From assembly GCA_026874595.1 (NCBI GenBank), contig CM049319.1, positions 18,457,101 through 18,521,100 of the forward strand: a stretch of DNA of 64,000 nt, read 5' to 3'. The position numbers and the translations under genes were made by a program. The stretch is from Sipunculus nudus (taxonomy: Eukaryota > Annelida > Sipuncula > Golfingiida > Sipunculidae). The notes under the pieces were generated by a model, which was given only the letters and a program-made list of their open reading frames with translations, was not told the origin of the DNA and did not search any database. This document shows positions 12,542-24,774 of the stretch, piece by piece. Every line of letters begins with the position of its first letter. Position 1 is the first letter of the stretch.

Positions 12542-12856
12542 TTTACTTGCCCATTTTGCCTTTATCTTGTTGCTACCAAATAACAGTGATACTCCCAGAT
12601 TCTTAATGTGATTTCATCTGGTGTTCTGAAACCTTGTGTGTGTTTATTTTGTCTCTAACTCACAAGTGTCTGCGGTCAACATCACATTTTTCAAAGACTG
12701 TTAAGATAATCAAAATGCTGTTTGTTCAAGGATAGTAACTTCTCAAATTTTTGGTCACAAGGTCATTGGTTAGGCCACTGGAACCAAATTTTGAAAAAGG
12801 TCATAAATATCCTTTCAATCAGATTCAGCTGGGCGTCAAGACCCATTTGTCCCTAG
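12542..12856 (+). mobile_element. T1-type element, 3' portion ending in CTAG
   Basis: Resembles the region near 5950-6110 (ACCAAATAACAG, GGTTTCATTC..CTGAAACC..TGTGTTTATT type words) and ends TCAGCTGGGCGTC, a degenerate GACCC..TTGTC hairpin and CCCTAG at 12856 before TTC. It may be the displaced 3' half of the copy starting at 5599. Confidence 0.5.
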
Positions 12857-14844
12857 TTCTAAATGTAACCTGTAATTGCCCATTCAAGTAAGGAGACCCT
12901 ATGTTGTAACCAATGTGTCAGCCTATTAGGTTTTTCAGGTATCCCTAACAATTCCATCAGTAGGAAACAAAACATTAGAAACCTACTTAGTGTATTTGCT
13001 TTCCACTCAGACAACCTTCATGTTTACTTCCTTAGCGCTCTGTGTATATTTATCCAATATGATTAATGACCTCATGACCAGCTTAAACCTTTTTGAATAA
13101 CAGGATGTACAAATAAGAACATACCACATGTTACACAAAGTAATAGATATGAATAGGGTCTGTGTGAAATGACTTTAAGATTTAGCCATTTTTAACTCCA
13201 TTTACTTTCAGTCATGTAGAGCTATATTATAACTATAACACTGTGTGTTAAGGTATATCTAAGTTAATTAATTCCTTTTACCATGCACCACCTGAAAACT
13301 TGGTAACATTTGTTTGATACCGTATTCCCATTGATGATCAAGACAAGTAAACACTAATACTGTAGTTGTTAACAATGTTTATTTCTGTTTCATTTATGAC
13401 TTTCTTTTATACAATCCAACATATCAACAGAGTCACAGAGGTACATATTGTCTGTTCTACTAATATGATAATAAGGCACAGAAGCAACCAAAGTCTTAAT
13501 TTATTAATAGTACAATACAGGCAGAGATCATCCCCTGCTAAAATAACACAGAGGCACATAAAGTCCACATGTACAGCAAAATTTATATAACAGTCATAGA
13601 AGCACAAATCATGGTCTGGCATTGACTTAAGAGTCACAGATGCACAGAAATCCTAATCTACTGCTATTAAAACAGTTATAGCTAGAGGCACAGAAAAACT
13701 AATCTACTACTATTATTAAAACAGTCACAGCTAGAGGCACATAAATTCTAATCTACTACTATTAAAACTCACAGAGGTATAGATACTAAACAACTGTTGA
13801 GAAATCTGGATTTACTACATATATCTACAAATGAATATATATTATAGAAGTTATAACAGAGTCACAGGAAAAACACAGTCTTGTGTCACTATTGCTGCAA
13901 TATTTAGTCAGGCTTGTGAATTCTTGTGATCCTCCAGAGAAAAGTCTTGATTATTGTTGATCCAGTCTTGTAAGATCCACAGGTAAACCACAGCCTAAAA
14001 AAGCACTAAGGTTACAAGTGATGGTTCTTCCTGCCCCAGAACGCTGTAACTTACTACACCTGGATACTGAGAGAATCTTGTATGTGGAGCAGACTTGGAT
14101 GTTAAGGACCACTTTTTCACCCTTATCCATGATTACTCTCTGGTGGTAGCTTGCCCATGATAGATCGTGTAAACTATTACTTCCTGCGCTCATATAACAG
14201 GGCTCAAAATCAGCTGAAATCATTTACCTGCCTCCATGGCCTTGATAGAAGCGATTCTACTAGCCTGGTTTTAAACCATGGACTCCCCAGACCCTTCTGC
14301 TGCAGGATAACATGTTGTTTTTATTGGTCTACCTCATTAGTTTATGTAAGAGTATAAACTGAAATAATAAACTGTATATTGTCATTAAGTTTTATTTTTA
14401 TTCTGTACCAAATATATTTATAATATAAAGGAGATGTTTTCAAAAGATTACACACCAAATGCCCCTGACTGCGGAATATTATCTTTGGCCCATTGGTCAG
14501 GTTAAGTTCCATAAAATTAACAGGTTGTCTGTTTTAATTGTCACCTTAATACACAAGAACAAGACCCCTTGAAAGTATTGATTTTTTGTATATGTGGTGG
14601 GGTTAGGGTTGGGTGGGCTTGGTCTCATGAATATGTGTAAAGATCTGTTGTCTTAACTCTTATTTCAATTTTTTTGGTTCAAGTTTTATTATTCATATAA
14701 CATATAATTTATTCTGCCCTTGTTACAATTCTTTATTCAGTATTTCTGCACAAGTGATCCAATTAATTATAAGATTTAAGTTATTTTTTTATTATGCTTG
14801 TTTTTTGTATAATGTGGATTTATATATTTTTCTTTTCTTTACAG
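12857..14844. other. Upstream region, mostly unique; degenerate minisatellite
   Basis: No coding exon is recognised. About 13410-13800 is a degenerate tandem repeat of roughly 50-60 bp built on ACAGTCACAGCTAGAGGCAC followed by CTAATCTACTACTATTAAAA, clearest at 13650-13790. 14781-14844 is the branch and pyrimidine region of the acceptor at 14845. A promoter or untranslated first exon may be here or further left; none can be called. Confidence 0.4.
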
Positions 14845-15105
14845 GTTTAAGTTAGAAACCCTGAGGCAGCTATAAATTTATCCAGTGTTAAGTGGAAATT
14901 ACATCAGATCCATTGGAATACATTATAGATAAAAGTTCATTGTGGGAATCACTCTGAATCTATTGGATATATCTGTAGGGGTTAATTTTTGAATCTGCAT
15001 ATGCTAACAAATGCAGCAAAACAGGATGTTTACAGTGCCCAAATGGACCATTTTCTTTGGTTATTAGTGTGTAAATACTTGTAATGTATAAGGGAAAACA
15101 GTTGG
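14845..15105 (+). other. DENND2: 5' UTR part of the large DENND2 exon
   Basis: A pyrimidine tract followed by ACAG at 14841-14844 is a good splice acceptor, so an upstream non-coding exon is expected but was not found. The frame of the main coding exon has a TAA at 15082, 24 bases before the first in-frame ATG. A short upstream ORF (15084-15134, 16 codons plus TGA) overlaps that ATG in another frame. Confidence 0.65.
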
Positions 15106-17106
15106 ATGAAATGGATATATATGTTTCATTGTGAGTTCAAAGCTCCTCCACAGTGGCCACAGGAAATGACAGGCACTGGAGGAGCGAATTTGGTGAAGAG
15201 TCTTGCCAAGCGATTTGAACAAGATGGCTCCTCACCCAGGAGCCAGTCACAGACAAATACCCCAGCAGTACCTTCACAGAAACCAGTTCATAATCTCCGC
15301 TCTCCTGTGATAGAACAGTTAAATGCTTTATTGCCAAAAGGTGGAACATCCATACATCCCAGAACAGAGGAAAGTAAAACTGAGAGAAGTGCATTTGCAG
15401 AAAGAATTCACCATGATGCAGAAGTGTCTCATGGAAATTCCAGCCAATCAGCTGCTGCGAATAAGCGGCAAATGCCAGTTGCAAAACCAAGAAAAACCAA
15501 GACCCAGTTGACAACGAGTGAGGAAAGCAGTAGTGAATGTTTTGACCAGCAAGGAGATAAACATGATCAATACTTTCCATCAAAAACCCTTCCTCGCAAA
15601 CTAAGTAGAAAAGTGCATGGAAGTGACTGTTCAGAAAACAATAAAGACCGAGATACCGGAACCTTTCACAGAGGGAGGAGACATTCAGAAGACACTGGTT
15701 ATGCAAAAGTGGATGATATACCACCCAGGCCCCCTCCGAGGAGTACTTCTATAGAAGTGTCTTTGTCTCAGGAAGCTCTAAAAAGCTCAAGACATTATGA
15801 TACAACTCCAGTAGAAAAACATCCTCATACTATCAGTGATCACACAGTAAATAATAGTGTGAAAAACCTTCAAAATATTGATGAAGAACCCTCTGCTCGC
15901 CAAACTTTAATGCAAAAAAGAAGTCCAACCCATGCTCAAAAACCTTTTACCTCATCTTATCAATATCACTCACCTGGACTTGTTGCAATAGAAAAAAATG
16001 AACAGGTTGAGGATGACACTGAATCAAATAAAACTCACCAAAGACAGTATGGTAGGAAAGGACTTGTTGGGATTAGTCATAGTGTAAAAGGTCGACCTCA
16101 TCTATTTCCCCGCAACACTACACGTCCCACCACTGTTTTTATTGGTGGATCAAATGAGAATCTTACACCAAAGAAAGAGGACAGTTCAGTAGAAAGTCAA
16201 AAAAGTTCTGTTGGCATTTATGTCAAGCAGAAATTTGAAAGTGGACGGGAATTTAGTAAAGATATGTCAATAGAAGAAAAAACAGAACAAGATGGTGAGG
16301 ACAATCATGACGATAAACAAAAAACTCGTAATCGCCTACCAAGTGACCCCTCCATTGTGCGAATTCTACCAAGGTATAATGATCAAATGAAAACCAAACC
16401 TGTTGTGAAAGTGCCTAAAACAAAATACACAGGAGTTGTTAAACACTATGGAGATACTCCGAAGGAGCCCTCACGCCATAAACAGCCTCCTACAACCAAA
16501 CCACCATGCCCACCTAAACCAAACAGAACTTTTAAACACGATGAATATCTAGAGAGCAAGAAAGCATTAGGAGGAAATGTAGTCCCACCAGCTGTGAAGT
16601 CACCATGTCCAACATTTAAAGGAGTTCAGGTTGAAAGTGACGAAAGTGATTTAGAGGAAGGAGAAATACCGGGAAGTCCTGGTGAGATTTCTCCGAAACG
16701 TAGCAGTTCGAGTAGCAACAGCAGTGTGGACCGCCCTACTGCTGTACTTCCACTAACTCGGCCCAGACAGCCACCTCCCCCTCGACCAGTCAATCCCCCC
16801 AGTAGAAGCAGAGCTTTAAGAAAGAGTAGCACTTTGCAGAGGGGACGAAGGGTACAAGGGGGTAGACCTCACGTAACGAAAACTTCTGAGGAGGATGAGA
16901 GTCTTCCTGATGCACATGAACCTCGCAAGATGAAGAGACATAAAAGTGATGAGTATCTTTATGCAGATCCTAATGTTCAAACCCTAATTCCTTATGATGA
17001 ACCCTGCACTTCCAAAAGAGGTGGTTTTGACCCTCACGGAGTTGCACTGGATTTACAAGGATATGCTGTTCCTGATCTGAAGAGCCCTTTGAAAAGGAAT
17101 TACAGT
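15106..17106 (+). CDS. DENND2: DENND2 coding exon 1: long disordered N-terminus
   Basis: This exon gives 667 codons and ends at a GTAAGT donor (17107) exactly on a codon boundary after RNYS; read through, it would stop three codons later. It shows no folded domain. Proline-rich, SH3-ligand-like stretches lie near residues 205-213 (PPRPPPRS), 463-473 (KPPCPPKP) and 553-566 (RQPPPPRPVNPP). An acidic-then-serine-rich stretch lies near 512-542 (SDESDLEEGEIPGS, SSSSSNSS). Two related short motifs, KHDEYLESKK (about 475) and RHKSDEYLYADP (about 609), may be conserved linear motifs. The first in-frame ATG (15106) has a T at -3. The ATG at 15166 (MTGTGGANLVKSLAKRFEQ) has G at -3 and lies downstream of the upstream ORF's stop, so it may be the real start, giving a protein 20 residues shorter. 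Confidence 0.9.
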
Positions 17107-20100
17107 GTAAGTACTGTTTAACATTTCTTTCTGTCAGTGTCACAATGTTTATTTTACAAGCTGATTTTCACCCTAAGGGTTCATAAATCATGTTGAATGG
17201 AATCAAGTGAACAGATACAATAAATTGTAATATGTTGATTTATGGACTTCTTTAGTGAAGCTTGGTGTTGTGCTTTGGTGTATGTTTTGCGTTGAAATTC
17301 ACAGTAATTAATGGTATTATATTCTCCACTCTGCATTCATGTCTGTCATGAAAGTGAAAATTTGGTGTCCAATCCTTTGTGAGCTTCTTTTTCCTGGGTA
17401 TTTCTTTCACTAATAATGTGCATAACTAGGTTGTAAATGTGACATCATATCCTTTTTGATCCCTGGTATAATAAGTTCAAGGGAGGATAATTCACCAGGC
17501 ATAATTTACATAATATTATTATCTGTTCTCATAATGATTTCATTGCAAGCCTCAGTGGATGCAGGCACAGATCTGGATCATAACATGATAGCTACACCCA
17601 TCCACTCACTAAAACTTGAATTCTTTAAGGATATGACTGTTGAAGTGAACATTTTATCATAAATTCTGATATTTAGATATACATTTAGATATACTGCTTA
17701 GGGATGCTTGTTCTATATTAGTTTTCAGCCCATGGTCCTTTGCTGAGACTCTCTGCAAAAAAAAATTCTAGAGCTTTTGAGTTTTCAGCAAATCTTTTGC
17801 TTGATAAATTAATAACATTAACTCCTTGCAATGCTGCACAAACAAGGTCTGCATGTTAGATTCAAAATCACCATCTGTGCACAAGTAGTATAGTAGTTAT
17901 TGCATATCTGGTTCTTACTGGCAAGCTATGCATGAGAAAACAAAATAGGATCTGCAGGTATAGTTCTTACTTGTTAAATTCAACCAAAAGTGATCCTCTT
18001 GAGCTGTCTGATTTTGCAACTTGAAATTCATAATTGCTATTGTAATAAGAGATTCATTCTTTATTTCTTCTGTCAGCTAGAATTCTAGTTCTAGCTGATA
18101 AATAAAGAGAAGAAATAGTTGTGATCCGACTCAGGAGTACGTAAAGCAGATGTATCTAACGGTGGAAGGTCTTACATAAGTACTCTTGTTAGTTTGGAAA
18201 TTTTGTGAATTTTTTAGCTCAGCTGACTATAAGTCAACTGAGCTATGGCAATGGTCGTTTGTCCCTCGGCTGTCTGTCCGTCTAAGTGTCTGTCCATCCA
18301 TCCTTCCGTTCATCTGTCTGTCTTTTAAACTGGCACATTTGACCTACAATTCCCTATTTTAGCATACTGTTCGATGTCCCCAAAATCTCCTTACAAATTG
18401 AAAACTGGGTTACTGCGCCTTTTTTTCCTTTGAGAAATTAAAAACTCAGTTTTCCATTAAAATGCTATCATCACATTTCAGGACTGCCTAATATCAAAAC
18501 AACTTGTTTTTCTTCATATTAACCATAAACATTCTCCTATATATTTCCTATGTATAGGCCAGAAATTAGGTCAGTGTTACATAATTTATAAGTTAGGCAC
18601 CCAAACATGATGCACTTTGTAAAAAATCAAGAAAGGTATTTACTCACTTAACATGATAAATGTTAAAGTTACAGAATTTTATTCCAAGGATATAACTTGG
18701 TTTAAAAATCAATATTTAATTGTATACCCAAAATAAGTTCAGAATCTTGTAAATTTTAAGCGAACCTATGTGCTAATGTACTGAGGTGACGTCATCTGTT
18801 TTCCATCATCTGTACATTAACCCATACTATTTCAAAATGGCAGGAACTAGCATCACCAAATTTTATGCAAAAAAAATTTAGAATTGTGAATCAACTTACA
18901 CATTCATATTTATATATATGTTATATTGCAAATGTATAGAATATATTAACTTGAAAAAATAGGTGTGATAAAAAGAAAATGGGAAATAAAGTGATTTGCT
19001 TAGTTTTTCCATCTCTCTGCCTATTTTTAATTATTTAATAATTATGAATAAAATTTTTTCTGTGTAATCACTGTTGAATTAAATTTCATATCCTGTGTGT
19101 ATATGCAGATGTGTTGTAACTTCCCCCATTTCCCCCCCCCCCCCCCCCATCATTGAGTTGGTGCACTTCGGACATGAGTAACTGTATAAAATTAATTAAA
19201 TATAGAAAATTGGTATGATAAAAATAATTAAGATCTAATTGAAACATCATATATTATTTTCCTGCCCGTAGCGGAATCAGAGTTAAGTGATCAACTCTGT
19301 TTGTCTACCAGTCTGTCTGTCCATTTTTAAATATTCAGTAATTGTGAATGAACTTTTAATCCCCCACAGTAAGGAGGGAGAACACTTAAATGGCCCAAGT
19401 CTGTCACACCTGTGGACATGGGACGTTACTTTTTTACATCTGTATACATTTTATAAAATTTAAAAAATTAGGATCCAATTGGAACAAATGTGTAAACTGC
19501 TGAACTGTCAACAGCTTATCAAAAAGCCAACCAATGATCATGGCAATAGTGTGGATCTTATGTTCAAAAACAGCTTACAGTAAATTGCTTGAAAAAGTAA
19601 TATATCCAGAGAAATAGCTAAAAACAAACCACTTACTTTTTTTATGCCTCCGCCACAAAGTGGCCGAGGCATATTGTTTTACCAATGTCCGTTCTTCCGT
19701 CCTTCTGTCATTCCGTCATTCCGAAATCAAACAGTTGTACAGACTTTTTTTCGCAATGCCTGCAGATATTGGCCTGATTTTTGGTGTGTTGGCAGATAAT
19801 GACCAGTTACAGATCGAGTTCGCATTTTGTCCTGGTTGACCTACTTTTGATCGTTTTACGGCTCCTAGACGTAGAAAATTTCATAAAAAATAGAAATTTT
19901 CATGACAAATACACATGTACAGAATTTTTTTCGCAATGCCTGCAGATATTGGCCTGATTTTTGGTGTGTTGGTAGATAATGACCAGTTACAGATCGAGTA
20001 CACGTTTTGTCCCAGTTGACCTACTTTTGACCTTTTTACAGCTCCTAAACTTAGAAAATTTCATGAAAAATAGAAATTTTCATGACATATACACATGTAC

Positions 20101-23100
20101 GGACTTATTCGCAGTGCCTGCAGATATTGGCCTGATTTTTGGTGTGTATGCAGATATTGACTAGTTACAGATCAAGTTCGCGTTTCGTCCCAGTTGACCT
20201 CTTTTTGACTGTTATATGGCTCCTAAACATAGAAAATTTCATGAAAAATATAAATTTTCATGACAAATACACATGTACAGACTTATTTTCGCAATGCCTG
20301 CAGATATTGGCCTGATTTTTGGTGTGTGGGCAGATAATGACCCGTTACAGATGGAGTTTGCATTTTGCCCTTGTTGACCTACGGTTGACCATACAACACC
20401 TCCTGAACTTAAAATATTTTACAAAATTTAGCAAATGTTTCTTATTTGCCCCATGCGGGGGCATTTAAAGTCATTCCGACACATCTAGTTTAATTCATGA
20501 TCAAGAAGAGCCCTGATTATTCCACAGGGCTAAGAACACAGTGTAGTAATCTAATACCATGATTTCTATAGAAGACATATATCAAACTACTCAAAATGTG
20601 AATGTGGATTCGAACCAGAAAAAGCAGAACATACTGCAGTGTCACCTCCATGTCAACTCTAGAAGTAAACATCTCCCCCAAATATACCTGTAGAAGAACT
20701 TCTTTATGGAAATCCCAATGCAAACTACACCAGAAATGAAGAATATTTTTAATCAGTATCTTCATACATAGAAGACACAAAAAGGTTCAAAATATAATAT
20801 TCCCCACCATATTTTCCCATAAAAGTGATATTCATAATTCATAGTCCTAATATACTAGGACCTGAAACATAGATGAAACAAAAACAATTTTAAATGTTTG
20901 TCTTCCAACTAATTAATTAAAAAAAAAAATAAATAAACAATTTTTTCCATTATTACTGAGAAAATTTACAACTTACCTTCACTTACCCAACATCCATACC
21001 ACCCTACCTCACCTAAACTCAATCACACCCGAAAACTCTAAATACTGCCATCTTATATCGTTAGTGGAAACACTTGGGAGAGAGTCAAGGTAAGCTTTGA
21101 GTAGCTTGAACTCAATCCCATTGTTGCTTGTATTATGTGATTTTATATATTATGTGTATAATATGATATTATGTGTATTATATTTGTATATTCAGTATCA
21201 ATAAAAATATATGAAAAAAACTGCTTACATGCTTTAGTTTCAACATTAGGAATCACTTAAATCATATCAACCAACTATGGCCTATATTACCTCTTCCTCT
21301 CATACTTTTATCTCCATTAGATATTATTTTAGGTTTTTACCTTCAAGGTCAACTTCAGCTGAGCACAGTGATCCATGGTTCCCATGTTTATCAATACCTG
21401 TGTTTTATGCATATATCTGCATTGATGTCTTAATATAAAATCATTTTGTAGTTTTATTTATAGATTTTGTTGATTTATGTAGTGCTTTTTAATTTAAGTA
21501 GATTTCTGCATATGATATAGTGTACATTCCTGATTCATATGCAGCTGCTTGTTTTCTGATTTTCAAGCAATTTTTATCTATCACAGCACTTGGCATTTCT
21601 TTCTCACATATTGAAAATACACATTTTGCAGAAATTAACTTAAGCCTGTATCTCAGTACTCCCTGGGCTGTGACTGTTGGTGACATGTTGGGACAACAAA
21701 ATTGCGAGAAAATCCTCAAATCTGCAAGTCAATGACAATTTTCATTTGGAATCACACTGAATTACTTATGAATGTCACATGAACTCCCTGCAGAATTTGA
21801 GCTTGAGTTCACATACATGTCATGCAAACTGCATTCACATGACAAAATTGCATATTTCTCTGCATTTGTGACTGATTCTCATTTTCGTCTCCAGTCAGTC
21901 ACAATTTAGTTTCATAGGGAGCTAATCCTTCACAAAGTTGTCTCAGATATCTCACATTTTTCGACTCTCGCAAACTAAATTGAGAAGGGTCTGAGACTGG
22001 TTCAAAGACACCTTTTTTTTTAACACCTACAAATTTGTTGCAATATGAGATCAAGGCCCTGTGACTGATGCAAGGATATTGAGAACCCCTGCAAACATTT
22101 TGGTTACTTCCTCACAAATGTGATTTGCAATTTGTTGCCAACTGTCCCAGTGAGATACAGGCTTTAAATTTGCTTGCATGAAATTTCTGTTGTAATATCA
22201 TAACAGCATGTCAAAGGGGATTAAAGATTTTAGTTAAAAGTTACAAATATTTGTGTTGTGCTAAACATTGGTGACCTCTCTTGGGATCTCTTATTTCAAA
22301 ATAAGCCTTAGAAATTTAAGTTTTATAAATTAAGGCTTGACAGGATGTCATGGGCACTTTTTTCACTAGAGCATCTCTGAGTTCCAGGGCACACTGATTA
22401 CAATGCAAAAATTCTCTCTCCAGTAGTAAGGTAGCTCTATGTTAGAAAACACCATTCAAGCTATGACAGTGTTTTCCATGGTGTTCTTAAAGATAAATGA
22501 TTCCTTTCACAAAAGTGGGTAAGGGGGGAGGGAGGAAACCAGGTCGTTTCATGTGAGAAAATGGCCCAAGTGCTGTGAAGGCAGGTGCTTGCTTTGAGCT
22601 TGCTGCTTATTCTGCTATGGAAATGATTACAGAAGGGCCGGCTGACTCACAGCCCGGCCCTAACTGACAGAACCACCAGTCTCAAGAAGAAGAGGTTCAG
22701 CATTGTAAGTGGTTTGTCATGTCCTCATGTTTACTGTCTGTCATATTGAACAACTGTAAGGGGTTTAGCATTTTAAATGGATTGTCATGTCTTTATGTTT
22801 ACTAGTGGTAGAAAGTGGTTGTAAAATCATATTCAATGATTGGAAGCTAAAAAATAACTGATGAACCATTTTCAAAAGATTTTTTACCTACCTTCTTCAT
22901 TACCATATAATATATTATATGGACTTATAACAAAAATATTGATCTAGTAAATTAAGTCTAACTTCTAACTTGTACACATCACGCTGAAAGGTCAGGGTAA
23001 AGGCCAGGTTGTTGCGCAGGTTAAAGTTTTAATGCTGTTTACTGTTTTATGCCCCGTCTTTCTTAGGGTGCTTTCCCATGTGCATGGCAGAACTGCCGCG

Positions 23101-24734
23101 AATCAAATGCATGCATTTGCCGCCCGGCCAGTCCTTCTCCATGTGAATGTTTTTTATGCGTTTGCTGGGGGGCAATCGTATGCCTTCCTGACACATCTGA
23201 ACAGACTTAAACATACGAGTATGAGGAAACCCCACATTTGACTGCGCGGTAAACTCAGAAATCCAGCACTTCTGGATTCCAAAACTGACGTGTGCGTTTG
23301 CTGCGCGGCAATCGCAAACATGGAAATAGAACATGACTTTTCAACTAGCTGGATTTTCGCTGCGCGGCAGCCATGCAGCAAACGCCTGGAAAAAGCGTAC
23401 ATGGAAAAACACCCTTATATGTCTTACAGAATAAGAATGTTTTTTGGGAAAATATGATTTCTTTGGGTGTGCATACATTATAGTTTGTGATTGATTATGC
23501 AAAAATGCAATCAGTTTAATGGATTATGAAAGAAAAAGCTCTACCAATCATTGATGTAACACATCACCACTAATGTTTACTGACTATCATCAGGAGCATA
23601 TATGTACTTAGGGGATCAGCATTGTAACTGGTTTGTTAAAATCATATGATATCTATGTTTGTTAGTATCTAGATGTATCCCTGTTACCTGTAATATCTTA
23701 AAAGCGAGTCATTCACCATCCTTTTCTGTATAATTTATGTGATTTCTGGCTATTCTGATGCACACATATTAATGAACTGTCAGTAATTCTTGTTAAGAAA
23801 TGTTCAAGAAACTGTTAGTACACATGGTACTTGCACCAGTGTTGACAAACAAGAAAACTATGTAACCAAAAGTAATTGGTTGCATATGTGCATAAGTTAA
23901 AAGAACACTAGCTGTAAAATGCCCGTTGAAAACTCTTGATAGGCCCCCAACATGTTATAAACAAAACAACTATCCTGTGTGCGGTGCTATCTGCATTTTC
24001 TGGCCAATTTTATAAAACTTAACTTAAAGGTTATATATTGTTAAATTTTGTCAATAAATGTCAGGTGTGGGAATAGGCCCCTTTAATTTTTAAAATGTTC
24101 AAGTATTACTGTAGGTTGTTCCTTATAGCTATTACCTGGCAGGTTATGTAGGCAGAAGGAGGTTATGTTTCCATGCCTGTCTGTTTGTTGTTGGTTTGCT
24201 TTCTGTCAGAAGGAATATTGGAAAAATAACTACTAAACCAGTATCAATGAAATTTTATGCAGGGATGGGATATTGGCTAGGAAAAAAAGTATTAAATTTT
24301 GGTACAGGTTTAGATAAAGGGCAGACCCTCTAGGGTTGTTTTGTCTTAGCAGGGGTATGTGCTGTTTACTGTAACTAAATGAGTGTTTAATTTAATTACA
24401 AATTGCCAAGTGAATGAATTAATAACCAAGTATAATTGATCTTTGCTAAACAAGAACAGACCACAGTAATTTAAAAGCAATAATACCCTTGGTAAATAAA
24501 CTTATTTTTATGGAAATCTAACATGAAATTAATTTGCAAATCAAGCACAGTCAACCTTTATCTTAAATTATTTGGGACAGTAACACCTTCTTTTACTGAT
24601 TTTACAGGGTTAAATTGTTGTACAGGGTAAAATTGAGAAATTATACAATTAGAATGATATTCATGGTAGGAGCAGTGGGGTTTCCACAACCCCCAAATTT
24701 AGGCTTCTAAACACACTCTTCTTCCTTGAGAGTA

Positions 24735-24774
<40 letters not shown>

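Noticed and set aside
15137-15724. 195-codon open frame on the minus strand opposite DENND2 exon 1
   Set aside because: Antisense shadow of the low-complexity coding exon, no family resemblance.
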